From: Rheinheimera mangrovi
Lineage (GTDB): Bacteria > Pseudomonadota > Gammaproteobacteria > Enterobacterales > Alteromonadaceae
Direction: 5' to 3'
NCBI RefSeq assembly: GCF_003990335.1
Contig: NZ_CP034683.1
Span: 4,447,501 to 4,511,500 of the forward strand
DNA length: 64,000 nt
Shown: one piece after another, positions 45,741 through 54,091 of the stretch
How the letters are laid out: each line of letters begins with the position of its first letter
How positions within the stretch are numbered: the stretch's first letter is position 1
Notes under the pieces: model-generated
What the model was told of the DNA's origin: nothing
Database searches by the model: none
Seen by the model: the letters and a program-made list of their open reading frames with translations, nothing else
Translations under genes and position numbers: made by a program

Positions 45741-47282
45741 ATGAGAGTCGTAAAACCACTATTGCTGGCCCTAGGTTTTGGCTTGAGCGCTACAGCTCTG
45801 GCTGCTACACAAATTCAATTGGATACCACAGCCAAAGGCGCTGTGATTAATAAAAATATCTATGGTCAGTTCGCTGAACATTTAGGCCGCGGCATTTATG
45901 AAGGTTTGTGGGTAGGGCCGGACTCTAAAATTGCCAACACCAAAGGCTTTCGTAACGACGTGTTAGCCGCGTTAAAAGACTTGCATGTGCCATTAATTCG
46001 CTGGCCAGGCGGTTGTTTTGCCGATGAATATCACTGGCGTGATGGCATAGGCCCAAGGGATAAAAGACCAGTTAAAGTAAACACCAACTGGGGCGGTGTC
46101 GAAGAAGATAATGCGGTGGGTACCCACGAATTTTTTGATTTAGTCGAACTGCTGGGCGCTGAAGCTTATGTCAATGGCAACCTCGGCACTGGCACACCAC
46201 AAGAAATGGCTGAATGGATCGAGTATATGACGGCCGAAGGCAAGTCTACCCTTGCCGAATTGCGCCGCAAAAATGGCCGCGATAAGCCATTCAAAGTGCA
46301 TTATTTTGGTGTGGGCAACGAGGCCTGGGGCTGTGGCGGTAATATGTCGGTGGAGTACTACACCAACTTGTATAAACATTACACCACCTTTCTGAAAACT
46401 CCGGCCAACAATACTCCGAAATGGATAGCCAGCGGCAGCCACAGTGACGACACCTCCTGGGCTGACTATATGACAGCCAATATTAAACAAAAAATGGATG
46501 CGGTGACTTTCCACTACTACACACTGCCGACAGGCAAGTGGGATGTAAAAGGTGCGGCGTTACAATTCCCGGAAAGCGAGTGGGCCAGCACTATGCAGCG
46601 CACTTTGGCGATGGATACTTTTATCACCAATAACAAAAAGGTGATGGATAAACATGATCCTGAGAAAAAAGTCGGCTTTTATGTCGATGAATGGGGCACC
46701 TGGTTCGACGTGGAAAAAGGTGAAAATCCTGGCTTTTTGTATCAACAAAACAGCTTAAGGGATGCCATAGTAGCGGCGCTGAACTTCAATATTTTCCATA
46801 AGCATGCCGACCGGGTGCATATGACCAATATTGCGCAGATGGTGAACGTATTACAGGCCATGATACTGACGGATAAGGAAAAAATGATCCTGACTCCTAC
46901 TTATCACGCCTTTAAAATGTATGTGCCATTTCAGGACGCTACTGCAATGCCATTAAAGCTGAGCAATGTACCTGACTACAAACTGGGTGATGTTGCTATA
47001 CCAGCCATCAGCGCCACAGCAGCCAAGGCCAAAGATGGCAATGTCTATCTGGCGCTGGTGAATGCCAACCCAAATAAAGCGGAAATGGCGGAGATCAAGC
47101 TGGATGGTATTCAAATCAATAGCGTATCAGGCCAGTTATTAACAGCAGACGCTATGGACACGCACAACACCTTCGCTAAACCAGAAGCCATTAAACCAAC
47201 GGCCTTCAGCGCGAAAGGGAAAAACGGCAAGTTGAGCCTGGAGTTACCTGCGAAATCAATACTGGTTGTAAAAGTGCAATAA
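45741..47282 (+). CDS. GH51 alpha-L-arabinofuranosidase, secreted
   Basis: Removes terminal alpha-L-arabinofuranosyl groups from arabinoxylan or arabinan. Sec signal about 1-21 (ALA|ATQ). Barrel motifs: NIYGQFAEHLGRGIYEGLWVG, RWPGGCFADEYHWRDGIGPR, acid/base Glu194 in GVGNEAWGCGG and nucleophile Glu317 in YVDEWGTWF; TFHYYTLP and NIAQMVNVLQAMI complete the family pattern. The C-terminal beta-sandwich holds the last 130 residues. I use the ATG at 45741 after AGGAGAAC, which also begins the signal peptide. Apart from the main xylan locus by 25 kb but functionally linked to it. Followed by an intrinsic terminator; monocistronic. Confidence 0.94.
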   Translation: MRVVKPLLLALGFGLSATALAATQIQLDTTAKGAVINKNIYGQFAEHLGRGIYEGLWVGPDSKIANTKGFRNDVLAALKDLHVPLIRWPGGCFADEYHWRDGIGPRDKRPVKVNTNWGGVEEDNAVGTHEFFDLVELLGAEAYVNGNLGTGTPQEMAEWIEYMTAEGKSTLAELRRKNGRDKPFKVHYFGVGNEAWGCGGNMSVEYYTNLYKHYTTFLKTPANNTPKWIASGSHSDDTSWADYMTANIKQKMDAVTFHYYTLPTGKWDVKGAALQFPESEWASTMQRTLAMDTFITNNKKVMDKHDPEKKVGFYVDEWGTWFDVEKGENPGFLYQQNSLRDAIVAALNFNIFHKHADRVHMTNIAQMVNVLQAMILTDKEKMILTPTYHAFKMYVPFQDATAMPLKLSNVPDYKLGDVAIPAISATAAKAKDGNVYLALVNANPNKAEMAEIKLDGIQINSVSGQLLTADAMDTHNTFAKPEAIKPTAFSAKGKNGKLSLELPAKSILVVKVQ

Positions 47283-47306
47283 GCCAGCGACCTTTCAAAC
47301 CTGAAC

Positions 47307-47331
47307 AGGGCAAATTTACTTTGCCCTTTTT
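47307..47331 (+). terminator. Intrinsic terminator of the GH51 gene
   Basis: AGGGCAAA-5 nt-TTTGCCCT followed by TTTTTC, 25 nt after the stop. Confidence 0.88.
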
Positions 47332-47340
47332 CTTTGTATT

Positions 47341-47838
47341 CTAACGCAGAAAAGAAAAACCAACCGGATACTGATGCCAGCCATCAAAATCAGCTTTACT
47401 TAAAGGCACCTGCTGAGCACGGGCTATCGCGTATACCATACTGTAATGAAAGTAAAAATTCGGTAATGCATACAAATAGACAAACTGCTCTCCCGTCAGT
47501 TCCAGCTCAGCAAAACCCGCTGTAGTTGCTATAGGTTTTTGCTGCCAACCAGCAAAGTCTTGCGCAGTCAGCAGCGTTAAATAATCCAGACTCAGCTGAA
47601 TTTGTTGCTGTAGATCCAGCCACACAGGCATAGGTTTAGTAAAATTTGGCACTTCTTTTTCACATAAAGCACAACAAGCACGCAATGAAAAACCAATAGC
47701 AGTCTGCGCTTGTTGCCACAACGGAAACTGCTCAGCCGTTAAAGCTGCATCCAGCAAATCGACGTCATGCTGCTGAATTTTCTGCAACAACAAGGAAAAC
47801 TGACGTAAAGGATGAATAAAAAGCTCGTTGGGTAACAT
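47341..47838 (-). CDS. DUF1993 family protein
   Basis: A 165-aa four-helix DinB-like protein of the DUF1993 family, function unknown. Family features: FIHPLRQFSLLLQKIQQH near the start, EQFPLWQQAQTAIGFSLRACC and the closing NFYFHYSMVYAIARAQQVPLSKADFDGW. ATG at 47838 is preceded by AAGGA; an in-frame TTG six codons earlier is less likely. Convergent with GH51. Confidence 0.85.
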   Translation of the reverse strand: MLPNELFIHPLRQFSLLLQKIQQHDVDLLDAALTAEQFPLWQQAQTAIGFSLRACCALCEKEVPNFTKPMPVWLDLQQQIQLSLDYLTLLTAQDFAGWQQKPIATTAGFAELELTGEQFVYLYALPNFYFHYSMVYAIARAQQVPLSKADFDGWHQYPVGFSFLR

Positions 47839-48054
47839 AGAGATATCCTTACTCAATGCTAAGAATCTGGGGTAGTTGTGGCCAACACCATCAGCATAAC
47901 GCCAAAATGGAATTATTACAGCCAGTTGATATTTATCGAATCGACATGACTCAGAGACGTGTCGAAAAAATACGTTTTTTAAACATGTTTTCTTGATATG
48001 TCGATGCTATCGACCTATTTCGTCTTAGGCGAGAATAGAATTTGAGAATTAATT

Positions 48055-48082
48055 GTAGGGGTGACCTTTATGGTCACCCGCT
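48055..48082. repeat. REP-like palindrome, single copy
   Basis: GTAGGGGTGACC-TTTAT-GGTCACCC (stem 48059-48066 with 48072-48079). Stem differs from the GGGCGGGT copies but the GTAGGG tail is the same. It sits just after higA and may end that transcript. The rest of 47857-48095 shows no gene. Confidence 0.7.
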
Positions 48083-48095
48083 GCGGCGTGTGATG

Positions 48096-48392
48096 TCAGG
48101 CAAATTTCAACTGATAAGGCAACACCTGTAACTCCGATTGTTGCTCACGCACCAGCCACAGATCGTAGGCGTTTTGTAACCGGAGCCAATGCTCAGCCGA
48201 AGGTTTACTAAATGCCAGTTCCAGACGCAGTGCCATTTCCGGTGTAATAGCACCTTTGGCATTCAGTACTTTGGACAAGGTTTTACGGCTGATATTCAAA
48301 TGCGCTGAAACATCAGTCACGGTTAAAGCCAAAGGCTCAATAATCAGCTCTTTTAGAATCTCACCAGGGTGAGCCGGGTTATGCATACTCAT
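48096..48392 (-). CDS. higA: HigA-type antitoxin
   Basis: DNA-binding antitoxin of a HigBA-type module, 98 aa. XRE-type helix-turn-helix: LTVTDVSAHLNISRKTLSKVLNAKGAITPEMALRLELAFSKPSAEHWLRLQ, with the HigA family opening NPAHPGEILKELIIEPLAL. Its ATG overlaps the toxin stop (TAATG), so translation is coupled. It should neutralise the toxin and repress the promoter through the dyad at 48680. Confidence 0.92.
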   Translation of the reverse strand: MSMHNPAHPGEILKELIIEPLALTVTDVSAHLNISRKTLSKVLNAKGAITPEMALRLELAFSKPSAEHWLRLQNAYDLWLVREQQSELQVLPYQLKFA

Positions 48393-48670
48393 TAGTGATA
48401 ATCCTCGTAGTTAACAATTTCAGCATCCCGGCCAATAAATCTGAATGTGACACGCCAATTTCCATTCACAGTAACAGACCAAATACTTTTTCGGTCACCC
48501 GAAAGTTCATGCAGCCGAAGGCCAGGCAGATCCATATCATCTATGGCTTGTGCCTGATCAAGGTTTGACAGGATAAGTCTCAGGCGATTCTGATGCTTGG
48601 CCTGTATGCCAGCCGTACTGCCTGTTTTATAGAAGCGCTCAAGACCTTTATGTTTAAAGTTCTTAATCAT
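48392..48670 (-). CDS. higB: HigB-type (RelE-superfamily) toxin
   Basis: Predicted ribosome-dependent mRNA endonuclease, 92 aa. Family core: MIKNFKHKGLERFYKTGS, GIQAKHQNRLRLILSNLDQAQAIDDMDLPGLRLHELSGDRKSIWSVTVNGNWRVTFRF and a C-terminal IVNYEDYH with the His seen in HigB. The toxin precedes the antitoxin, the HigBA order. I start at 48670 (MIKNF), 6 codons inside the open frame; the dyad operator lies directly upstream. Confidence 0.92.
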   Translation of the reverse strand: MIKNFKHKGLERFYKTGSTAGIQAKHQNRLRLILSNLDQAQAIDDMDLPGLRLHELSGDRKSIWSVTVNGNWRVTFRFIGRDAEIVNYEDYH

Positions 48671-48679
48671 GTCAAAATT

Positions 48680-48696
48680 GTAACCCATGAGGTTAC
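48680..48696. promoter_or_regulatory. Candidate HigA operator
   Basis: GTAACC-CATGA-GGTTAC, a 6-bp perfect dyad 10 nt before the toxin start, where an antitoxin-repressor would bind. Confidence 0.55.
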
Positions 48697-48745
48697 GCTG
48701 TCAAGGTCGTCCTACAGCATAATCCCAAACAAATACCTCACCACC

Positions 48746-48793
48746 GCGACAAATGTCGCAGATTTTACTTGACCTTGGTGTGACATTTGTCGC
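48746..48793. promoter_or_regulatory. Tandem BlaI-type operators
   Basis: Two perfect dyads, GCGACA-AA-TGTCGC (48746-48759) and GTGACA-TT-TGTCGC (48780-48793), 34 bp centre to centre, i.e. about three helical turns. The ACA-N2-TGT core is that of BlaI/CopY-family operators. TTGACC (48769-48774) between them may be the -35. They lie 37-84 bp upstream of the BlaI-type gene, suggesting autorepression of the operon. Confidence 0.7.
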
Positions 48794-48829
48794 ACTCTAA
48801 AAGCATAGTGAAATCACAGACTGAATTTT

Positions 48830-49228
48830 ATGCACCAACCTACTGCTCCTGAGCTGGAAATTCTGAAGTTACTTTGGCTAAAGCAACCTTTGACTGCGCG
48901 TGAATTGCATGACGAGCTGGAGCCTGTTTTAGGTTGGGGTTATTCCTCTACCCGCAAAACTCTGGAGCGTATGGGTGAAAAAGGTTTTGTCGCTTGTGAA
49001 ACTTTGGGCAATAAAAACAGCTACAAAGCGCTATTGGATAAAATGCCAACTCTGGCGGCTTTTGCGCAGGATTTTGCCCGCAGGGTATTTGAGCTGAATG
49101 GCCCTTTGCCTGTGGCCATGTTTGCCAACAGCAAGCTGGTAAATGCCGATGAAATAGCTGATTTGGAAAGGCTGCTGGCTGATTTAGCGCAGCAGCAAAA
49201 GGCTCCAATCAACAATGGGGAGGCTTAA
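48830..49228 (+). CDS. BlaI/MecI-type repressor
   Basis: Winged-helix repressor of the BlaI/MecI/CopY family, 132 aa. APELEILKLLWLKQPLTARELHDELEPVLGWGYSSTRKTLERMGEKGFV is the wHTH, with LEP..GW.YST.KT typical of the recognition helix; the C-terminal half (about 75-132) should dimerise and hold the protease-sensitive linker. It overlaps or abuts the M56/M23 gene (2 nt from its start), the standard BlaI-BlaR1 pairing. Two dyads upstream are its likely operator. Confidence 0.92.
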   Translation: MHQPTAPELEILKLLWLKQPLTARELHDELEPVLGWGYSSTRKTLERMGEKGFVACETLGNKNSYKALLDKMPTLAAFAQDFARRVFELNGPLPVAMFANSKLVNADEIADLERLLADLAQQQKAPINNGEA

Positions 49229-49229
49229 A

Positions 49230-50612
49230 ATGGCTGAACAATTGTTGCTTTCGTTGCTGCTTTGTAGTCTTTGGTCTGGCTTGCTTTGGTTTGCAACTCA
49301 GCCTTTACTGAAAAAATTCAGCGCTTTGCAGCATTGGCCTGCCTTGTATTGGTGTTTACTGGCGTTAAGTTTTTTACCTTTATTGCCTATGCCGGAACTG
49401 TATCAGCACTGGACTGTACCTTCGGTACTCCTGCTGGATACGGTCAGCTCTGTGCAAGCTTTAACGGCTCAGCCACTACACCCGTCTTTACTGGAACCAC
49501 CCGCTGATACCGCCTTTTACTGGCGTCTGGCCTTGGCTTTGATTGCCATCATCAGCCTGTTATCGCTATGGCGTTTAGTGAAACAATGGCAGCAGGTGCA
49601 GCGGCTTATCCAGCTGTCCGAACCTTTAGATAAGGCTTCGCTGCTGAACACAACACAACTCGAATTGTTACCCAGTCAATTTGAAATTCGCCAAACCCAG
49701 GCCGCTATTTCGCCTTTTGTTGCTGGCTGGAACCGTATGGTATTGGTGTTGCCCGCTTATATAGAAGATATGTCAGAGCCGCAGCGCCAGTTATTGATCG
49801 ATCACGAACTGGTGCATCTGCAACGACGCGACCCACAACAGCTGTTACTGCTTCGTATTCTGGTGGCGTTATGCTGGTTTAACCCTGTATTACGGCTGAT
49901 TGAACAGGCCTTTATTCGCAGTATGGAATTGGCGGTGGACAAAACTGTACTGCAAAAGCAGCCAGAACAAGCGCTGTTGTATGGTCAAACCTTGCTTTGC
50001 AGTTTAAAGCAAAGTCAGGCAGAGCAGATGCCGGCGCTGATGCCAGGTTTTATTCAAAGCAATGCCAGCCAAAGCTTTTATCAGCAACGTTTACAGCAGT
50101 TATTTCAACCAGCGCCTGTGTTGTCCTTCTGGCAAAAATGGCGCGCTACCACGCTGTTGTCTGGTACAGCTTTATTGCTGAATGTGGGTTGCGCTCAGCT
50201 TAGCTTCAGCTCGCCGCCACAAGAATGGGTATTGCCGGTTGGCAAAGTGCCTATCAACTCTTTTTATGGTGAAAAACACCCGTTTCGTAAAAACCGTCCG
50301 CATCAGGGGCTGGATTTTGGTGCCAAAAGGGGCGCAACAGTCAAAGCCGCACAAAAAGGCAAAGTACTGATAGCAGACGCCAAAAGCCTGAATGACAGGT
50401 ATGGCAAAGCTGTGTTGATTGACCATGGCCATGGTTATCAAACCCTGTACGCCCATCTGGATGATTTTTATATCGAAGCAGGCCAGACAGTAGAACCAGG
50501 TCAGCCTATAGGCAAAGTGGGATCAACAGGCCGGGTAACGGGACCACATTTACATTTTGAAATGCTGGTCGACGGCAAGCAGCAAGATCCAACTCCTTAT
50601 TTAAAGTTGTAA
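49230..50612 (+). CDS. BlaR1-like M56 metalloprotease fused to an M23 (LytM) peptidase
   Basis: Membrane sensor-protease with an unusual C-terminal domain, 460 aa. N-terminal membrane helices (about 5-25, 36-55, 98-116) lead to the M56 zinc motif HELVH (His192-Glu193-His196), which in BlaR1/MecR1 cleaves or triggers loss of the repressor. A further hydrophobic segment (about 307-323, TTLLSGTALLLNVGCAQL) crosses the membrane. In place of the penicillin-binding sensor domain, residues 345-457 form an M23 endopeptidase with all zinc ligands: HQGLD (His358, Asp362), YAHL (His409), HLHFE (His440, His442). The M23 half should face the periplasm and act on or bind peptidoglycan. Start at 49230 after GGGGAGGC. 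Confidence 0.9.
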   Translation: MAEQLLLSLLLCSLWSGLLWFATQPLLKKFSALQHWPALYWCLLALSFLPLLPMPELYQHWTVPSVLLLDTVSSVQALTAQPLHPSLLEPPADTAFYWRLALALIAIISLLSLWRLVKQWQQVQRLIQLSEPLDKASLLNTTQLELLPSQFEIRQTQAAISPFVAGWNRMVLVLPAYIEDMSEPQRQLLIDHELVHLQRRDPQQLLLLRILVALCWFNPVLRLIEQAFIRSMELAVDKTVLQKQPEQALLYGQTLLCSLKQSQAEQMPALMPGFIQSNASQSFYQQRLQQLFQPAPVLSFWQKWRATTLLSGTALLLNVGCAQLSFSSPPQEWVLPVGKVPINSFYGEKHPFRKNRPHQGLDFGAKRGATVKAAQKGKVLIADAKSLNDRYGKAVLIDHGHGYQTLYAHLDDFYIEAGQTVEPGQPIGKVGSTGRVTGPHLHFEMLVDGKQQDPTPYLKL

Positions 50613-50622
50613 AGGCAACCTG

Positions 50623-51750
50623 ATGAAATTATTTATAAAAACCACCTTACGTAGCCTCTTGCTCTGCGCTTTTTCAACCTCAGCGCAGTTTCAGCAAACC
50701 GAACTGCTGCAAGGGCTGGATTTGCAGTTTAGGGTGCAGCTAAACAAAGCCAAAGTGCCTGGTGGTGCTTATGCCGTAGTGCGGGGTAACCAGATTATAG
50801 CCACCGGCAGTTATGGGGTGCGGGCTATGGGCAAACCGGAAAAAATCGATGCCAACACCGTATTCCGGCTGGCTTCGGTATCCAAAACCTTTACCGGTGG
50901 CATCAGCGTATTGGCTGCTCAGCAAGGCAAAGTGAATTTAGACTTGCCACTGATTAACTATGTGCCTGAATTTAAATTAAAAACAGCTACCGCCACCAAG
51001 CAAATTAAAGTGGATCAGGTATTAAGCCAAAGCACAGGCTTGATGCCGCATGCATATGAAAACCTGCTGGAAGCTAAACAAACTCCAGAGCAAATTTTAC
51101 CTAAATTTCAGCAGCTGGCACCTGGCTGTAAACCCGGTACTTGCTACAGCTATCAGAATATTGTGTTTGCTTTGCTGGATCAGGTATTAAGCCGTGGCAC
51201 TGGCAAAACTTACGAAGAATTGCTGCCGGAACGTATTTTTAAACCTCTGCAGATGAGCACGGCCTCTGTCGGTTATGCGCCTTTTTTAGCCACTGAAAAC
51301 AAAGCCATGCCGCATAAAAGGGGCGGCAAAGGCTGGCGTCCGGTCAAAATAGACCCGAACTTTTATTGGGTCAATCCAGCAGCTGGTGTTAATGCCAGCG
51401 TCAATGATATGGCTAAATACCTGATTGCCATGCTGGGCCATAAACCCAGTGTATTCAGCGCTGAAGCCTTGGCGCAGTTGCAGCAACCTATGGTGAGGTT
51501 AAGGGGCAAATCCAGATGGCCGGTTTGGCAACAATTCAAGCAAGTGTCCAACTGGTATGGCCGTGGTTGGCGGGTGATCCAATACGATGAAAACAAACTG
51601 TTTTATCACGGTGGTGTGGTGGATGGTTTCCGGCCTTACATCGCCTATTCACCACAACAAGACATAGGTTTAGTGCTACTGACCAATGCTGAAGCGGATA
51701 TCACAGGTGATTTAGCCAAATGGTTCTGGCAACAGGTTTTAAGTTCTTAA
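50623..51750 (+). CDS. Class C beta-lactamase/penicillin-binding-like serine hydrolase, secreted
   Basis: Serine hydrolase of the beta-lactamase family, 375 aa, with a Sec signal (about 1-21). The SxxK motif is Ser85-Val-Ser-Lys88 in RLASVSKTFTGG, the YxN motif Tyr177-Gln-Asn179 in YSYQNIVFALLDQVL, and the third motif HGG in FYHGGVVDGFRPY. It may be an esterase, a D-Ala-D-Ala carboxypeptidase or a beta-lactamase; sequence alone cannot decide, and closer resemblance to esterase-like family VIII is possible. It starts 10 nt after the M56/M23 gene, so it is probably induced by the same sensor. Confidence 0.9.
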   Translation: MKLFIKTTLRSLLLCAFSTSAQFQQTELLQGLDLQFRVQLNKAKVPGGAYAVVRGNQIIATGSYGVRAMGKPEKIDANTVFRLASVSKTFTGGISVLAAQQGKVNLDLPLINYVPEFKLKTATATKQIKVDQVLSQSTGLMPHAYENLLEAKQTPEQILPKFQQLAPGCKPGTCYSYQNIVFALLDQVLSRGTGKTYEELLPERIFKPLQMSTASVGYAPFLATENKAMPHKRGGKGWRPVKIDPNFYWVNPAAGVNASVNDMAKYLIAMLGHKPSVFSAEALAQLQQPMVRLRGKSRWPVWQQFKQVSNWYGRGWRVIQYDENKLFYHGGVVDGFRPYIAYSPQQDIGLVLLTNAEADITGDLAKWFWQQVLSS

Positions 51751-51766
51751 TCAGTAAGGAATCCTC

Positions 51767-52666
51767 ATGAAGCTATGGATAGCGGCGCTGGCACTGCTTA
51801 GTCTCAGCCTGACCGCAGAAGAACAATTCCCGGCATGGGAATTACCTAATACTCAGGTGCATCAGTTGCCTGCTAAAAACACAGGCCGGCAGTACGAGGT
51901 TTGGGTTGAGCTGCCGCCTTCGTATGGCAAAACCGAAAAAAAGTTTCCTGTGCTTTTTGTTTCGGACGCTAACTACGCTTTTCCTTTGATCCGTAGCATC
52001 CGCAACAGGTTAGGCGCTGGTGGTCAGAATATTGAAGACTTTGTCATTGTAGGTTTGTCCTACGCCAAAGAAGATAACCCAACAGATAGCCGCAGTCTGG
52101 ATTACACCCCAACTAATATTCTGGCGAAAGGCAAAAAGCCGGGCAAAAATTTAACGGCTAAAGCCTACGGTGGCGCGGCTTTCTATGCAGAGTATCTGCG
52201 ACAACAGGTGATCCCTTTTGTGTTGAACACCTACCAGGTGGACCCAAAACGTAAGCTTTTTGTTGGACATTCTTATGGTGGCTTATTAGGCGCACAGATA
52301 TTGCTGACCCAGCCCGATACTTTTGATACCTATATTTTAAGCAGCCCGTCTTTGTGGTTTGATAATAAAACCATGTTCAAACTGGAACAGCAGTACGCCG
52401 CACAGCACAAAAACCTGAAAGCCAGAGTGCAGCTCTATGCCGCTGAATTTGAACAGGTTAAACCTGGCAAACGTTACGCCAGCCGAGTCAATATAGTGGA
52501 AGACACCCTGCAGTTTGAGAAGGTGCTGAAAAGCCGGCATTACCCGGGTTTACAGATCCAAAGCCAGATTATTGCCGACGAAGACCACCTCTCTGTGTTT
52601 CCGTCCATGATAAGCCGGGCTTTGGTTAAACTCTTGCCAGGCACAGGCCCTTATACGCCGGGCTGA
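51767..52666 (+). CDS. Exported alpha/beta hydrolase (esterase D / IroE-like)
   Basis: A 299-aa secreted esterase of the putative esterase family (IroE/Fes-like). Signal peptide about 1-17. RQYEVWVELPPSYGKTEKKFPVLFVSDA is the typical N-terminal strand, VGHSYGGLLGAQILL holds nucleophile Ser169, and DEDHLSVFPSMISRAL carries the catalytic His. Substrate unknown; some relatives cut siderophore esters. It starts 16 nt after the serine hydrolase with AAGGAATCCTC before ATG, so it belongs to the same operon. Confidence 0.85.
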   Translation: MKLWIAALALLSLSLTAEEQFPAWELPNTQVHQLPAKNTGRQYEVWVELPPSYGKTEKKFPVLFVSDANYAFPLIRSIRNRLGAGGQNIEDFVIVGLSYAKEDNPTDSRSLDYTPTNILAKGKKPGKNLTAKAYGGAAFYAEYLRQQVIPFVLNTYQVDPKRKLFVGHSYGGLLGAQILLTQPDTFDTYILSSPSLWFDNKTMFKLEQQYAAQHKNLKARVQLYAAEFEQVKPGKRYASRVNIVEDTLQFEKVLKSRHYPGLQIQSQIIADEDHLSVFPSMISRALVKLLPGTGPYTPG

Positions 52667-52734
52667 TGACAGCCTTGTGCAGTCAGCGCATAATGGTTTG
52701 AATATCAGGTCGATACAAAGCACAGGAAAGTATC

Positions 52735-53199
52735 ATGAAACCAATTAAACATTTACTACTGACAACAGCTTTGGCTTTAACAGCCTTTACCGCCTCAGCC
52801 ACTAGTTTTGGTGGACCTGTTGATAAAACTAAGCTGGTCGCGGTTGCTGACATTCTGGCTAAACCCCAAAGTTACCTGCAGCAACAAGTGACTGTCAAAG
52901 GCACTGTAGAAGCTGTCTGTCAGAAAAAAGGCTGCTGGATGCAATTCGCCGCTGATGCGAATCAACCCACTTTTCGCATTAAAGTAAAAGACGGCGATAT
53001 GGTGTTCCCGGTCAGCGCCAAAGGCAAAACGGCTTACGCCAGTGGCAAGCTGGATCCTATTGAAATGGATTTAGAATCGACCCGTGAATATCTGGCGCAT
53101 AAAGCCGAAGAGCAAGGCGAAGCCTTTGATCCGGCCAGCGTCACTGAAGCCATCACTTTGTATCAGTTGGTGCCTGTTGCCGTTGAAATTGCCGATTAA
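52735..53199 (+). CDS. DUF4920 family exported protein
   Basis: A 154-aa protein with a Sec signal (about 1-22) and the DUF4920 core, an OB-fold-like domain: LAKPQSYLQQQVTVKGTVEAVCQKKGCWMQFAAD with CxxxGCWM, then FRIKVKDGDMVFPVSAKGKTAYASG. The conserved cysteines may bind metal. Function unknown; periplasmic. Starts 68 nt after the esterase with CAGGAAAGTATC before ATG, probably its own unit. Confidence 0.82.
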   Translation: MKPIKHLLLTTALALTAFTASATSFGGPVDKTKLVAVADILAKPQSYLQQQVTVKGTVEAVCQKKGCWMQFAADANQPTFRIKVKDGDMVFPVSAKGKTAYASGKLDPIEMDLESTREYLAHKAEEQGEAFDPASVTEAITLYQLVPVAVEIAD

Positions 53200-53220
53200 A
53201 CCTCAATTCTGATTGCAGCA

Positions 53221-54051
53221 ATGGCCATTCAGCCCACGCCGGAACAGCTGGCTTTTCAACAAAATAGTCAGTTGTCCGCTTTGGGTTTTAGTCAGCGTCA
53301 GCCTTGTGTACAGCTGCAACCATGGGTGCAATTGTATTGGGCTGTGCTAGTGCCAGAGCAGGCCTATGTAAGCCAAACTCATGCCTTGTATCCGGATGGC
53401 GGCAGCAATCTGACCTTCGATTTTACCCCCAACCAACTGCCTGCAGTGTATTTTCAGTACACTCAACAGCTAAGCCAACGCTGCTTTTCTGCCGGCCAGC
53501 ATCAGCTCAGCGTGCGTTTTCATGCCAGCGGCGCTTTTCAGTTATTGGGCATTAGCCCTGGCGAGCTGGCAACAGAGCAGCTGGATTTACGCCTATCCAA
53601 CCTGGTCGGATTGAACTGGCTGTTGGAGCAATTAGCCAATAGCAGCGATTTGTCTACCCAGCTGACAGCTGTTGAATGTTGGTTATTACATCTGGCCGAA
53701 CGGACGATGACCAACACCAGTCTGGTGCAGAAAAGCCTGCAACTGTTACAACAGCCCGCCGCAGATCTGCAGCATCTCTATCATCAGCTACCGAAAAGCC
53801 GCCGACAATTTGAACGGCTGTTTAAGCTGGAAACAGGTTTATCACCGGCGCAATTACAGCTGCTGTTTAAAGTCAAACTGGCGCGATTCTTAATCAGCGC
53901 CAATCCGCTGACTGATTTAGCCAGCGTAGCGCAACAAGCAGGTTTTTACGATCAGGCTCATATGCACCAGCATTTTGTCCGCATCACAGGCCAAACTCCG
54001 GGTCAGTATAAAAAACGTAAGATGTCGCAATTCTCCAATTCTGCCGCATAA
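53221..54051 (+). CDS. AraC-family transcriptional regulator
   Basis: A 276-aa regulator with C-terminal AraC HTH: LYHQLPKSRRQFERLFKLETGLSPAQLQLLFKVKLARFLI and LASVAQQAGFYDQAHMHQHFVRITGQTPGQYKK. The N-terminal part resembles DUF6597-type sensors (ALYPDGGSNLTFDFTP). Only a weak ribosome site precedes the ATG, 21 nt after the DUF4920 stop, so translation may depend on the upstream gene. Target unknown, possibly the AhpD-like gene that follows. Confidence 0.88.
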   Translation: MAIQPTPEQLAFQQNSQLSALGFSQRQPCVQLQPWVQLYWAVLVPEQAYVSQTHALYPDGGSNLTFDFTPNQLPAVYFQYTQQLSQRCFSAGQHQLSVRFHASGAFQLLGISPGELATEQLDLRLSNLVGLNWLLEQLANSSDLSTQLTAVECWLLHLAERTMTNTSLVQKSLQLLQQPAADLQHLYHQLPKSRRQFERLFKLETGLSPAQLQLLFKVKLARFLISANPLTDLASVAQQAGFYDQAHMHQHFVRITGQTPGQYKKRKMSQFSNSAA

Positions 54052-54091
54052 GCCCTTTGTACACTAAAGACCTCAACCAACGGAGGTGTTT

